Assembly (NCBI RefSeq): GCF_030463565.1
Contig: NC_134655.1
Span: 5,096,372-5,160,371 of the forward strand
Reading direction: 5' to 3'
From: Pelecanus crispus
Taxonomy: Eukaryota > Chordata > Aves > Pelecaniformes > Pelecanidae
Length of the DNA stretch: 64,000 bases
Every line of letters begins with the position of its first letter. Position 1 is the stretch's first letter. Of the stretch, positions 10,727-22,900 are shown one piece after another. The position numbers and the translations under genes are program-made. The notes under the pieces were generated by a model. The model did no database searches. It saw nothing but the letters and a program-made list of their open reading frames with translations, and was not told the DNA's origin.

Positions 10727-10731
10727 GGTTT

Positions 10732-11699
10732 AAACAGAACAACAAAGGCAAGCAGGGATGGCTCCCAAGCGGACCTGTCTATCTTTTGATACTGTTGAAA
10801 AGCACGATGGCACTGTACAAATATTAGCAGTCCTATGATCTGGTGTGGGTAATGCTGTGAATGAAGGATTTCAATAGCCCTAAGGGCATAAATGCGTTAA
10901 AACATGGTCACTGCTATTAAAATATTGAACATTTCCTGTTCTGGAAAAAGTTACAAACTCTTTAGTCCGACTGACAGCAGGCAAATTCTAGCTGCCTTAT
11001 TTTTGCCTTAAGACTTGTAGTTTCTGGAAAAAAATTATCTTGAATCTTCCAAGCCTGAGGAAACATCAAAACAGTAAGAAAAGAAGAGATGGAAAGATTA
11101 AATATGCATTATAAATGTCTACATCTCTTAGGGCTTGTCTAAACAGGGAAGGTATTTCACAATAAGTGAGGGTGTGAGCTGAAGCACAGCAGCTATTCTG
11201 TGCTACCTCCACCTCCAGCAGGGACTCTCTTATTTTATTCTGTTTCAGAAAGCCTAAATTTCACATAAAAGTGCCTGAGTTGAGTGTTTCCCATTGCTAT
11301 GGCTCTGTCTTTACTCCGTGTGCTAGTCAGGCCCAAATATGAGTTCAAATGTCCCTCTTCAGTCAGCGCATTGACTTGCCCCAGGTCCAAGCCATCCTGT
11401 GCGCAGCGTGGATGGCTGCAGATCACGCCCTTCAGCACCGACATCTGCCCAGGCTAACGCAACAAACTGAGCACAGTCTGTAAAGCCTGAAAGCTAACGG
11501 GTAGGAAATGCAAGTCAGTTTTTCATTGGCGTTCAGGCCATCTCAGTGGAGTGCTCTATAGATGTGCCTTCTTTCCGTTTAATTCATTAATTAAAGAGAG
11601 TGCCTGTGTAGTTCCTATTCCAGACAACAAATTACACTGGGATGGGATACTCGGAAAAAATTATTCCAAATCATAAAGTGTACCATAGGTGCATTTGTC
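10732..11699. other. Unassigned intergenic sequence
   Basis: AT-moderate sequence without a recognisable repeat, RNA gene or exon. ORFs are short and have no known motif. Confidence 0.5.
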
Positions 11700-11910
11700 A
11701 TGGTCATAGAAGCATAGGAAAGTGTATTTTGGGATGGACCGGTCATGAGCTATAGCTGACCCCAAAGGAGGGCTAGCCTCGAGGGTGGATTGGGTTGCTC
11801 AGGTCCCTGTTCAGAACAACACTGGAGATCTCCAAGGTAGGAGATTCCCCAACCTCTCTGGGCAACCTCAATGTTCATATCCATTGTCAATCTGGTATTG
11901 TTCACATTTT
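11700..11910 (-). repeat. Old CR1 fragment, inverted
   Basis: Begins with a decayed inverted octamer tail (TCATAGAAGCATAGGAA) and contains GATCTCCAAGGTAGGAGATT and CCCCAACCTCTCTGGGCAACC, typical of inverted CR1 3' regions. It is much more diverged than the other copies. Confidence 0.75.
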
Positions 11911-13189
11911 TCAAGACTTACGCAGATATGAGACTATTGAGACAAGTGATGTCTTAGGAATGTTAGTGAACGAAAAGGAATCCTTGTCAGTATAGAGAGG
12001 AGGAAATCAGTGACAAGCCAATGTGGGCCATCATCTATCCACCTTAAGAGACACATCTACATTTCTGATGCAATGCAGAACTTTATTTTGTTAGCAAGAG
12101 AGTGTGTCTGGGTGAAATTCTACACCTTTTGAATCAGATAAGGACAAAGAAGTACAAGCTACAACCCCCTAGGGTGGAGTGGCAAGGTGCATTCATCATC
12201 CTAAATTAAAGATGTATTTACAGAGGGTTGTGCCATGACACCATGAAAGATACACAATTAGCTACACAAATTGTTGCATAGAAATTTAATTGAGAGGTAT
12301 GTAAATAGCTCCTAGGGAGTAATGGAGCGATACCTTACCGACCTCTCCCTCAGCTCCCCAATGCCAAACGCGTCACCGGTCCCAAGGAGACAAGGAAGTG
12401 TCGATGTTTTTAGGGCTGAGGTTTCTCCCTCACCTCGCCCCTCCAGCACAGCAGAGTGAGACGAGGTTTCGTGTGTTTCTGCAGGAGCCGTCCGAGCCTG
12501 TCCGCTGGTCGCTGCCTCGGTGGTTCTGGCAGACTACAGCCAGAACGACAGCACATCTTACATGAGGTGGCTGGCAGTTCTTGTGTTCACACCACATCAG
12601 TACCTCTTTGTAATACTCCTTGCCCGTATCGCTCCCCTTCATCCCTTTCATGTGAAAGCAGTACATTATACAATGTAGTTTAGGTTGCTCCATTAGCAAG
12701 TCTTGCTCTTAGCCACTCTTCCTGCACCTGTGGGCTTCAGTTCGTGTTTGTAAGGGTGAAAAACTGGACACGATATGTACAACTTAAGCCTCATTCGTCT
12801 TGCTGCGCTGTGTTTACTGTAGGGTGCGTGATGAGGGCTTCAGAAAGGAGACAGGAAACATATTCCAGACATGGACATGTATAAATAGAGCTGGGGAGGT
12901 GGTGGCGGCGGAGGGAATGGGGCGTTCCTGGGCTTCTGCCATGACTGAATGACACAGATGGTTTTCCAGGGAAATGAGTATTTTAGTAATGAGTAGTGAA
13001 CGTGCTTCGGGCTGGCTGCACCTACAGCCCTGGGAATGCAAACAGTTTAGCAGCAGGTTTGTCAATAAATACCATCTGCTCAATAGCACTGAATCCAAAA
13101 TATTACAGAACCTACCTTACCGGTGGCTGTTGTTTCGGTAGACAGAGGTGAGATAAAAATCACTACTATATTTTTTTTTTTGTAAATAC
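11911..13189. other. Unassigned intergenic sequence
   Basis: No exon, repeat or RNA gene recognised. A polyT run near 13170-13181 precedes the next CR1 copy. Confidence 0.5.
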
Positions 13190-13755
13190 TGTGATTGATA
13201 GTACTCAGCGCTTGTCAGGCCACACCTGGAATAGTGGGTTCAGTTTTGGTTCCTGCTATACAAAAAAGGTGTGGACAGGCTGGGGAGGGTCCAGAGAAGG
13301 GCCACAAAGACGACCAAAGGACTGGGAAGCCTGCCATAGGAGGAAAGGCTGAGAGAACTGGGTCTGTTCAGCCTTGAGAAAAGAAGGCTTAGGGGAGACC
13401 TTAGCACCATGGTCCAGTGTTTAAAGGGTGGCTACAAAGAAGATGGAGACTCCCTTTTTACAAGGAGTCACATGGAAAAGACGAGGGGTAATGGGTACAA
13501 GTTACTCCTTGGAAGACTCCAACTGGACGCAAGAGGAAAATTTTTTGGAATGAGAACAATCAGCCATTGGAATAATCTCCCCAGGGAAGCGATGGATTTC
13601 TCTAACATTGGACATTTTTAAGATCTGGCTGGACAGGGTGCTGGGCCATCTTGACTAGACCATGCTTTTGCCAGGAGAGGTTGGACCAGATGATCCTTGA
13701 GGTACCTTCCAACCTGGTATTCTATGATTCTATGATTTTATAATTCTATGATTGG
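13190..13755 (+). repeat. CR1 LINE 3' copy
   Basis: 5'-truncated CR1 covering the C-terminal part of the reverse transcriptase ORF (with frameshifts), the 3' UTR (GGACCAGATGATCCTTGAGG) and a tail of TTCTATGATTCTATGATT with decay. It is an older copy than the one at 48.8 kb. Confidence 0.93.
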
Positions 13756-16700
13756 TATCTAAAAATTATAAAACTCTAAATTAAACCAGACTTGTTCAAT
13801 CCCGGTTTAGACCTGGGAGAATTAAACTGTTGCCATTAGCTTTTTTCCTGGTGGACAGTAAGGTGTGTCCACAGAAGGGTGGGCTGTAAGTGAAGCTGAT
13901 TCTCACACAGTTTAGGACACTGAAGTGTCTGAGAAACGCCTCGCTTCCACGGCTGCCCGCAAGGGAAGGAAATGCAACTCTGCCAACAGCAGCGGCGGTG
14001 GCGGCAGCAGAGCCGGGTTTCCTGGGTGCTGCAGTGGGGGCTCGAGGCTGATTTCCTGCCCCGGCGCTCCCGTCCCCAACCAGAGGTGAACCCCTGACCC
14101 AGCCTTTCTCCCTGTGGGGCACCAGAGTCCTTTCTGCCTGCTTCCCCTTTTTCCATGACTTTTGCTGAAGCAGAGCGTCTTGGGGACCTTTACTGCTGTC
14201 AGATGTGGTTGAAATTGGCTACTGGATGCGAAGGTTTCTGGCAGAGAAATGAGACATGAGCATCATCTCAAAATCCTAAAACCAGAATGAGTTTCAATGC
14301 TAATTCTTACCTCAGCAGAGACATGGGAGGAAAAAAACCCACACACTGTTGTCCAACTTGGCTTTATGGGTACCATATTCTGCCAGTGTCTTTTAAAGAT
14401 CTTCGTTTTCCTCTGAGTTGTAAAATGTGGATAAGAATTATAGCTCCAGAACTGGGACTCTCTACAGCTAAATTCATCTGAGCCTTGCACAACTGCAAAA
14501 TATGAAAAGATCAGATCATGAGTCTGTCGTTGGAGATTGCCTGGCTGAAACTCAGACTCGATGTTATGTCTGAGTTAGGTTTTTAGTGCAGGATGAGACA
14601 GAATTCCAGGGCCTGAATAAGCAGCTCTTTAAAGGAATAATTTAAGAGAAAACTGTAATGTAAAAATCATGAAACAAGGAAAAAAAGTGAAGATGCAAAG
14701 GAAGATGAGTGCCAAGGAGTGGAGTTCATGGCTCACGTTCTGTATGGAAGGACAGAAGTGTCATACAGAGAGGAATCATGAACGAGACAGGGGAAAAGAA
14801 AAGTTTGCTGGGAGAGTAAACCGTAAAGGATCCTTCTTTAATGGAGCTTGCTTATTTTTGTGTGAATCTGGAACAGATCCACTTACCTTTATGTTTCATT
14901 GACATCTGCAAAGTTTCTGAAATGTAGAGAGTGGCAAATCAATTTGGCCTGAAAATGGCAAGAGAGAAATTGGTTGGAGGAAATTTACTCTTAGAAAAAA
15001 TTGCACCTGCAGCTGCCTGCCCGGGTATTGTGCTTAACACAAAAAATGGACCATTTGTTTTTCCGAGAAGTTCTATGATTGAGGCTATGCATCATAAGGA
15101 ACAAGTAAGAAATAAAAAAGGCTGCAGTAAAAATATTTAATGAACTTTATGTGCGGTTTCTTACTACATTTTCTCCATGCAGTCTAGTATCTGGTACGGT
15201 TTCTGGAATAAAGGAGGGGGGATTTCTGCTTCCAGAAATCAGGCCAATGCTCAGAAAGGTAGAACGTGTCTCCACTGAAAAGCTTGGCAGCAGGAGACGC
15301 TGCATGGCTGGAGAAGCGGTGCCGAGAGGGGCTGGCAGCTCTTCCAGAAAGGTAACTGTGCCTCCCCAGCCCGCTCCCGCTCCTGCTCCCAGCTCCCCGG
15401 GGAGATTCAGCTCTGCGCAGGGGTGCAGTGCAAGGGCCTGTGAACGCCGTAAGCCCTGCTAGACGCGTCCTGTGTTGATCGCAGATAAAGCCCTTTCCTC
15501 CAGGACTATCAAGAGACCCTGAGTTGCGATGAGGTTTGCTTCAGGAATGGTTTTGGAGCCCACAGAATGCACCAAATTGGACACAATCCCTGGGGCTTTT
15601 AAGCCCCTTTTCCAAGTGCCCTGCAGACGTGAAATTTGTGCTCAACAGAGTACGACTGGTAGCAGTCACCCGTTGGCTTTCTCATCCCGTCACATGAGGG
15701 TAAGTCATGCTTCCCCTGCCCTTTCCTGCCACCCAGCTCCTGCTGCGGAGCCCTGGCCTGGGGCAGGGCTCCGTGCCGGGAACCCTCGCAGCCATCTCCA
15801 ACTTCTGCCTCGCAAACTGCTGGTGAAGTCTGAACTTTTAAATTGCTGACTTTGTACAGAGAAGGGAGAAAAGAAAGAGGAAAAGAAAGAAGGGGAAGGA
15901 AAAAACAATCTGGAGTTATGCCAGAGTTGCACAAGTGCTGGGAGGCAGAAAGGCAGGAGCCCCGCAGCCGCCGCTGCGAGCAGCTGGCTGCCGTTCCTGC
16001 CCTTAGACTAATCATATTCCCTGCAGGTGTATTGCTGTCAATAATGACATATTTGAGAATATTTCTGTATTATTTATGAAGTACTGCTCTGTAAAAGAGT
16101 TTCTGTTTGGTAAAGAAGCTGTTCTGATTCTTACTGCTGAGCATTTCACCCAGGTTCATGGAAGTGCCCTTTCTTTGACTTCTCTGCTTGACGTTACAAT
16201 TCAGTATTTTTTTTAAAAGAGAAAACAAAGTAAACACTGCAGTATGATGTAATTGGTGTAATATAATTACTTTAACCTGTTCCGGTTTGGTCTGTTACTT
16301 TATGAGTTTAAGAAGGGTTTTGAAAAGCAGGAGCTGAGTGAGGAATCTCATGCAAATTCAGGCTCTGAAGTTTAGGCTTGGAAGATTAGTCTTGGGTTAA
16401 GGGGGGGCAGAGCTCTGTTCTGGCTTTGGGACTGTCCCAGGACGAGTCCCGTTTATTTGCCAGAACGCTGGGTGTGTGTGTGCGGGTGTGCATGTCTGTA
16501 CATACCTGTGAGCAGCTTTGATACGGCCAGTCACTGCCGGCGGTAGAAGACACCTAATGAAACGTAATTGTCAGCTGAGAAAATGGCACGGCTAGCCCTG
16601 CTCCAAACGTTTCAGAGGGTTTGCGTGGACAGCTGACCCATTCTGTTTCCATCATCTTGACATTCGTTTCAGGGGGCCTCTTTGCAAGAGGCTTTTTGGG

Positions 16701-18260
16701 GCACTAAGCCAAGGGTGTCATGCAGGTGCTGCAGCCGTGCACCTGAGACTGATTTGGCCATGCTGGCCATAACCAGTGATGTTTTGGAAACCTTTCCAAG
16801 CAGGAGAGCAGAGCCTGGTTTGTCATGGGCTGCAAACCACTCCTGGCGACCTGCAGCGAGCTGGGCACCACCAGTCTGAAAAAGTCTGATTTTCAGAGCA
16901 GAGCAATCCACATTGCCCCTCAAAGCAGGAGAGAAAGGCACAGAAATGCAATTTGTGCTTTAAAGCAATCTGTAGAAGGAGGAGTTTTATTTTGGCCAGA
17001 GCTTTCAGCATTTTGGGTGCCTGTTTGCTTTCTGGCTGTGCTTAGAGGTAAGATTTGAAGCTTGGAAGACCCTTGGTCAGGACCAGAAGAGCCGTTCCCT
17101 GCTCTAACACTGATCATTTTAACCGCAGACTCAATAACCCTGGGGAAGCAAGAAAGCTAAAATCATCAGCCTAATAAAATTATACAAATTGTGGACTGAA
17201 GAGGATCCGCAATGGTTTGTTTCCATCCTGCCAAGGAAGAGGAGCGTACCTGGTTTTGGGAAGAAGGATTTGGGGCAGGGGCGCTGATTGGGCTGCGCCA
17301 CGGCAACGGAGGAAGGAGCCAGCAGCACAGCCTCCAAAAATATATAACACTGCCAATGAAAACCAATCTTGTGTTAAAATCAGCTTAAAGCAGTCCTGGA
17401 AATTACAGCCCAGTGGGCATTAGTTTCCTACCAAATAAATGAATGGGGACAAAAACTGGTGATAAACACGAGACATTGGCGAAGCATGAATTAATAGGGA
17501 CAAAGCCGCAGAAGTCTGTAAAGGAAAATCTTCCATCTCAAAATATATAAAATTCCTTGAGGGTGTCAGTGAAACAGAAGATAAGGGCAAATCGGCACAC
17601 CTTTTATCTAGACTTGCAAAAACAAAACAAAAAAAAAAAAAAGAGAGACATGGACAAGCAAGCTAAGACACTTGTGAAATGCTCTTGAGGCACCTGGCTG
17701 CATTACCAGGTGCTCACAAACCTCTGTAAAGCTGATCCTGAAAGGGAGAAATGGAAGTAGATGCAAACAGTAAAGAGTTACAAGTGGTTTGAAACCGAAA
17801 TGCTTATTTGAATTACTTGTCATTGCTGATGGAACAGGCACTAAGTCAATGCCATTGAAACACAGCGGATTCAAAATCATCCAGGAGATGGATTTTTTTT
17901 TATACAAGACTAATGTTTTTGTACAAGCTAAAATGAACCCAATCAAGATCCTGGCAACACTAAGAATTTAAGCAAAACTGGGGTGTTCACGGAGGTAGCT
18001 GAGAACACCTAGAGACAGATGAGGGGTTGGTCGTGGTGGGGGAAAGAGCCCGAGCTGGTGCCGCAGCGGGTGCTGCGGGATGGGCTGGGGTGGGGTGGGA
18101 TGGGACGGCTCCCGCCACACACAGCCTGCCTTTCCCTCTTGTCCTTTCGTTTGTTTTTATGGGAAAATGCTGGATCTGACAAGCAGACCCATGTGCCGCA
18201 GAACTAATAAATCAGCTAGTGCATAACTTTCTGTGGGTTTGTGCCACAGACTGACAGACC
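13756..18260. other. Unassigned intergenic sequence
   Basis: 4.5 kb with a GC-richer patch near 13,930-14,110, a short GT-rich patch near 16,470 and a polyA run near 17,630. No repeat family, exon or RNA gene recognised. Overlapping ORFs are short and appear on both strands, as expected by chance. Confidence 0.5.
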
Positions 18261-18263
18261 GAG

Positions 18264-18408
18264 TTCTCCAAGGCTGCAGCACAGCTCTTGTTGCTTATAA
18301 GACATCAGAGAAGCCACACATTGCGAATGTCCTAACCACAGGAAAAGCTTTAATGGGAGTTCACGCTTCATGAAACACCAGCAAATCCACATGAGAGAGA
18401 AACCTTGA
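18264..18408 (+). pseudogene. Relic of C2H2 zinc-finger exon
   Basis: One frame ends in LLIRHQRSHT, the second half of a C2H2 finger with its HxxxH pair. After a one-base frame change, the next 29 codons read a degraded finger, with KSFNGSSRFMKHQQIH carrying the F-x5-F-x2-H-x3-H pattern and a REKP linker, then TGA. Both zinc cysteines of the second finger are displaced or lost (CEC, and CxxH in place of CxxC). The match to finger spacing and linker is too good for chance, but the copy is frameshifted and dead. No KRAB or further fingers were seen nearby. Confidence 0.65.
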
Positions 18409-19408
18409 CTAACGAGTGGATTTTCTGGTGTCTAATAACACACAGACTCCCACTGAGTTTTTTCCCAGGGTTTAATTCATTCTGTTGCCTCTCTCTTTTC
18501 TCAACCTGATTACCTGTTCTCACAAAATTTGCAAGACCTTAATATTTTCCAGACATCCACTCCTTTGAGAGGAAGGTGGGCAGCAGGTTCAAGAACCACC
18601 GGGGAGGGGACAGACGGAGTGTGACCTTACAGGAAAACAAGTTGAAAATCAGATCCCATCAGCCCAGCAGGGACGGGAAAAGACGTTCTGTGCGGATGAC
18701 AGAGCCGTGCACGGTATTTTTAGGAAGTCGGCCAAGCAGACAGTGCCACGTTCCTTTCTGGGCTCTTGCCTTCTTTTTGCACAAGCCGACGTCATCCCGC
18801 AGGTCAGAACGGGTGTACAAAATATCAGCAGCGAAATAACTGGTTTCACTAACTAGCATCGCCACGGAGGTGATGTTTTGCTATCCACTCCATTGCCTGG
18901 GAGGAAAAAAAATAGCAACCAACTTGCACAAACCCCTCTGGGGGTTTTTTGGGGGGGTCCCTGTTGCAGGGTGGGGAGCGGAGGCTGCCTGGGGCGCGTG
19001 GCCGCGCAGAGCAGAGGGGAATTGCCACTCGTCTGCGTGCTGGAGATGAGGTGAGCTCTGGAAAGTGGGTGCTGTCAGCCTGGGGAGCGTCACCCGGCCC
19101 GGCGGTAATGGCTCAGGAAGCCAGGTCCTGCTTTTGATTGCGCTGGAGAAAAGCCAAGGAGAGCAACAAATTAATTAGACAGCTGACGATGGCAAGGCTT
19201 CAGGGCCGGCTCAGGGGAGAGAGGAGCTGTTTACTCCTCTGTAAGGTGTTTTTAAGGGCTCACAGAGCAATGCTTCTTCCCTCGCATCTGTTTTTTTCTA
19301 CCAGACGGTAACGTTTCAGGGCAGAGGTACGCCGGGCGCAGGGCAGCGCTCTGCAGGCAGCCACCGCAGGGTCGCTCTGGCTGCTGAAAGCCCCGCGGCT
19401 GATTTTTA
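18409..19408. other. Unassigned intergenic sequence
   Basis: No recognisable repeat or exon. GC content rises after 18,960, with several CpGs, but not to island level. Confidence 0.5.
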
Positions 19409-19413
19409 TGCAC

Positions 19414-19984
19414 TGTCCTGGTTTCGGCTGGGATAGAGTTAATTTTCTTCCTAGCAGCAGGCATAGTGCTGTGTTTTGGATTTAGTAGGAGAAGAATGTT
19501 GATAACATGCTGATGTTTTTAGTTGTTGCTGAGTACTGCTTATGCTAGTCAAGGACTTTCTCAGCTTCCCATGCTCTGCCAGGCGCACAAGAAACTGGGA
19601 GGGGGCACAGCCAGAATAGTTGATCCAAACTGACCAAAGGGCTATTCCATACCATATGACGTCATGCTCAGTATAGAAACTGGGGGGGGTTGGCCGGGGA
19701 GCAGCGATCGCTGCTCGGGAACTGTCTGGGTATCGGTCGGCGGGTGGTGAGCAATTGCATTGTGCATCACTTGCTTCGTGTATCATTATTATTATTATCA
19801 TTATTATACTGTTACTATTAGCATTACTATTTTACTTTATTTCAATTATTAAACTGTTCTTATCTCAACCCAGGAGTGTTTCTCACTCTTACTCCTCGGA
19901 TTCTCTCCCCCATCCCATCGGGGTAGGGGGAGTGAGCGAGCGGCTGCGCGGTGCTTAGTTGCTGGCTGGGGCTAAACCACGACA
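19414..19984 (+). mobile_element. Solo LTR (ERVL-like) with TSD TGCAC
   Basis: 571 bp from TGTCCTGGTTTC to AACCACGACA. TGCAC occurs directly on both sides (19409-19413 and 19985-19989), so this is a solo LTR left by recombination between two LTRs. It holds a perfect CRE (TGACGTCA, 19657-19664), a damaged TATA box (AGTATAGAAAC), an 18-bp perfect palindrome (19699-19716) and an ATT/TTA-rich microsatellite before ATTAAACTG. It is closely similar to the copy at 38.9-39.4 kb. Confidence 0.96.
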
Positions 19985-19989
19985 TGCAC

Positions 19990-22900
19990 GTTTCCAAAGT
20001 GTGCAACACGTACGTGTTAACAGCAGGGGCCCATGCGCACATCTTGCTCTCAGCAAGCATGGTTTTATTTTACCTTTCATTGTGGTAAGTTAAAACTAAA
20101 GCTTTCATTAGCTGTTCATGATGGTATTACTTTACCTCTTCACTATGGCCAATTACGGATTGGGTTTTGCATTACAATCAGTCGCTTTGGCTCCAGTTTT
20201 ATTTTGAAGTATTAAAGTTGCACAGGCTGACGGAGTGTGCAGCCAACATCAGCGACATTGGTGTGCTGAAAAGCCGCTTGCTGTTTTCTCCAACTACACC
20301 GTCGTGCCTGTTACACACTATCACCTCTTACTCCAGGTCTCACCATCCCTACGCCCTTAAATGTCACACCACAGCTGCAGTCCTGTTTTTGCAAGAGTTC
20401 CCCTTCTGTTTATAAAATTAATCAGTGAAAATGGAAAGGGAGTACTGGCAACCCCTAATGCATCCCCACTTCCGACAGCATTTTTAGCTGCTGAATGCAA
20501 GTATGTGATTTAATATGCAAGCACACACGCGTTCTTCTTGATGGATGACGTTTCTGTTCCTCGTTTCTGTTCTGTGGGGTCGGTATTACCAGGCGATGCA
20601 CGCGTAAGCACTGAAGGGAGCTGGGCTCTGCAGTGCTGTGCAAGGGGAGGTCCTCGTCTGCAGGCGTCCCTGCGGCCAGCAGAAGATGCGCCAGAGAAGG
20701 CGATGGAAAACTCCGGCTGATTTGGCCCAGGTGACAGAGTCTTGTGGTCCCCGAGTCCCCTCTTTTACCCCCAGGAAAGCCACGGTGTCCCTGCGTGGGG
20801 GGGAGCAGCAAAACCCGGCTCGAGAGCAGCCGGCGTGGGCTCAGCCGCAGCAGGGTTACGTGTGAATCAAAGCTCAGGAGCTCACGAGGGAAACAGCGTC
20901 GCCTTCTCCTCTGCATGGGGGCTGCGGAGGCCGTGGGGCTGCAGGAGGGCTGCAGAGGCTGCCGGGAGCCGGGGTGGGTGCTTATCATGGGCACCATCGG
21001 TCGAGCCATCCTTAGCGGTGGTGCCGCCCGCTGCCGGACCGGGGCGGGTCGAGGGCTGGTGGCCAACAGGCAGCAGGTCAACGGTTGGGAGTGGGGGGCA
21101 ACGGACCAACCTCAGCCCAAGATTAGCTGCGATGGGTGCCGTGTTTCCGGGGCAATGGGTGTCAGCGCGTCTGGCACCCGGGAGCACCACGCTCCGCAGC
21201 CTGGGGAACCGTCCAAAGGCCGTAGAAGTCCACCCGCCACGGGGTGAAGACAGCTGCATTAACATGGACAGTTGTCTGCCTGCTTCAGAAGGTAAAAAGT
21301 GTGAAAAATAACAAGAATATGGACTGCAAAGCCTCTGGCATACAAAACTAATAGCAATGGGAAGTAGAATCGCGGAGCCTTAAAGCCACCGGGCGTTGGC
21401 AGGTTCCCACCCCGTGCACACAAGTGCAGAACAGCCCTGCGCCTGGGCACAGCCAGATACCGTGGGCTGCGCTATCTCCCTGCAACAAGGAGCCCGGGGC
21501 ACTGGAAGGGAGATATTTGTACCGAGGCCGATGTGTGTTTCCAGCTCGTCCAGTGCTCGCACCTCTGTCCTGCTCAGTGCTCGGACGGCAGCGCCTGCAC
21601 TGCGTGTGGTAAGGAGCTGCAGGGTCGGTGCCACCGCTCCCGTCCCAGCGCAGCAGCGACCACTGTGTTGGTACCCGCTTCTGGCGAACGAAAACCGACA
21701 ACCAATATTGCAATAAATCCCATAAGCAACATGTGAGCGGGTATGAGTGAAGCCTGGCCGCTGTCATCTACTGACATGATGAGGGAACAGAAGCAAAATC
21801 ATTACAGGTGGCACGACTGCCGACTTCTGTAACCCATAGCTCACCTTAATCTTCCAAAGACAGCAGTGATACGGGTCTACATAAGGGGTACGCAGAGAGC
21901 GGGGCCAATTCTGCCCTTGGTGACCCACCTGTAGCGCCGGGGATTTCGGCAGGGCTGTGGTCGTGCGGCTGGAAGCAGGGGGCTGCGCTGCCAGCTTTGT
22001 CGTAATGGACCATTAAACCCCAATGCCAGGAGACACAACGTGGGCTCAGACCGGCAAGCTACTGAGAGCGTGAGAGAGCATATTTGCCATAGCAATAAAA
22101 TAAAAATACCAAAACAGAAAGTTGTTTTCTGTTCCTCCCTGTGTGGCTGAAAACAGAAGTCACCTTGGCGGGGTGTGTTTTGCAGCATCCCCGTCACAGC
22201 GCACGCTGCCGGCGGCGGTCACATCTGCCACGGGGCAGCTGCACGGGAGGAGGTGGCAGGGAAAACAAGCGTTGGCCTCGCCCTTTCCCCAGCCTGGCCG
22301 TTCTGCCAGCACGGAGAGCTGCTGGAGCGCACGCGGTCTCCCAGGTTTTGGCGCGCGCGGGCACAGCGGAACAGGCACTGGGCAGCGAGGCAGAAACCAA
22401 AATAGAAACTCTGGCCTCCCCGTGGGAACAGCACGGCTCCAGGCCAGCCCCTGCGCACATCCGAGTCCCAGCGCGAGAGACAGATGTCTCGTGCTTCTTG
22501 AGAACATATATATACACATATATTTCCACAAGCTTTATATATATACACCCTATATGGATATACATAATTTTTATACAGATATAGGGGTGTGTGTCTGCTA
22601 ATTCCAGTACACACTGTTTCACTGGCAGCCCCTCGGGGTTGGGACTCTTCTTCAGATGGGTTGTGAAGTGAAGAACAAGCACGTGGGGAAGGCGTCGGCA
22701 GCACGAGGCACGGGGGAACGTCCCGGGGAGGAGGAGGTGAGCTCTGCTTGCCGGCCACCCTCGAGCTCTCTCCTACGTGTCTAACTCAGTCTTACAGAAG
22801 AACAACCCACATCAGAAACCCTGGATTTCTTTGGTTTACCAAGAGTTGGGTTATTTGGTGTTGGAAGAAGCAGGCTGGACCTTGTGGACCTCGGCAGTGG

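Larger units (their letters stand above)
6831..10731 (-). mobile_element. Defective ERVL-like (class III) provirus with 5-bp TSD
   Basis: Two related LTRs in the same minus orientation bound this element, and GGTTT is present directly outside each outer LTR end (6831-6835 and 10727-10731), so the whole segment entered as one insertion. Viral order on the minus strand is 5' LTR, primer-binding-site-like sequence, short leader, RNase H, integrase, degraded 3' part, a nested plus-strand CR1, about 700 bp of unrecognised DNA, then 3' LTR. Gag, protease and most of reverse transcriptase are missing. The integrase and RNase H reading frames contain stops and frameshifts, so the copy is dead. The 5-bp duplication and integrase type fit class III ERVs known in birds; the family name is inferred. 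Confidence 0.92.

Noticed and set aside
20455..22758. Cluster of overlapping ORFs of 100-208 codons
   Set aside because: They occur in nearly all frames of GC-rich sequence and share no domain. No consistent exon chain could be built.
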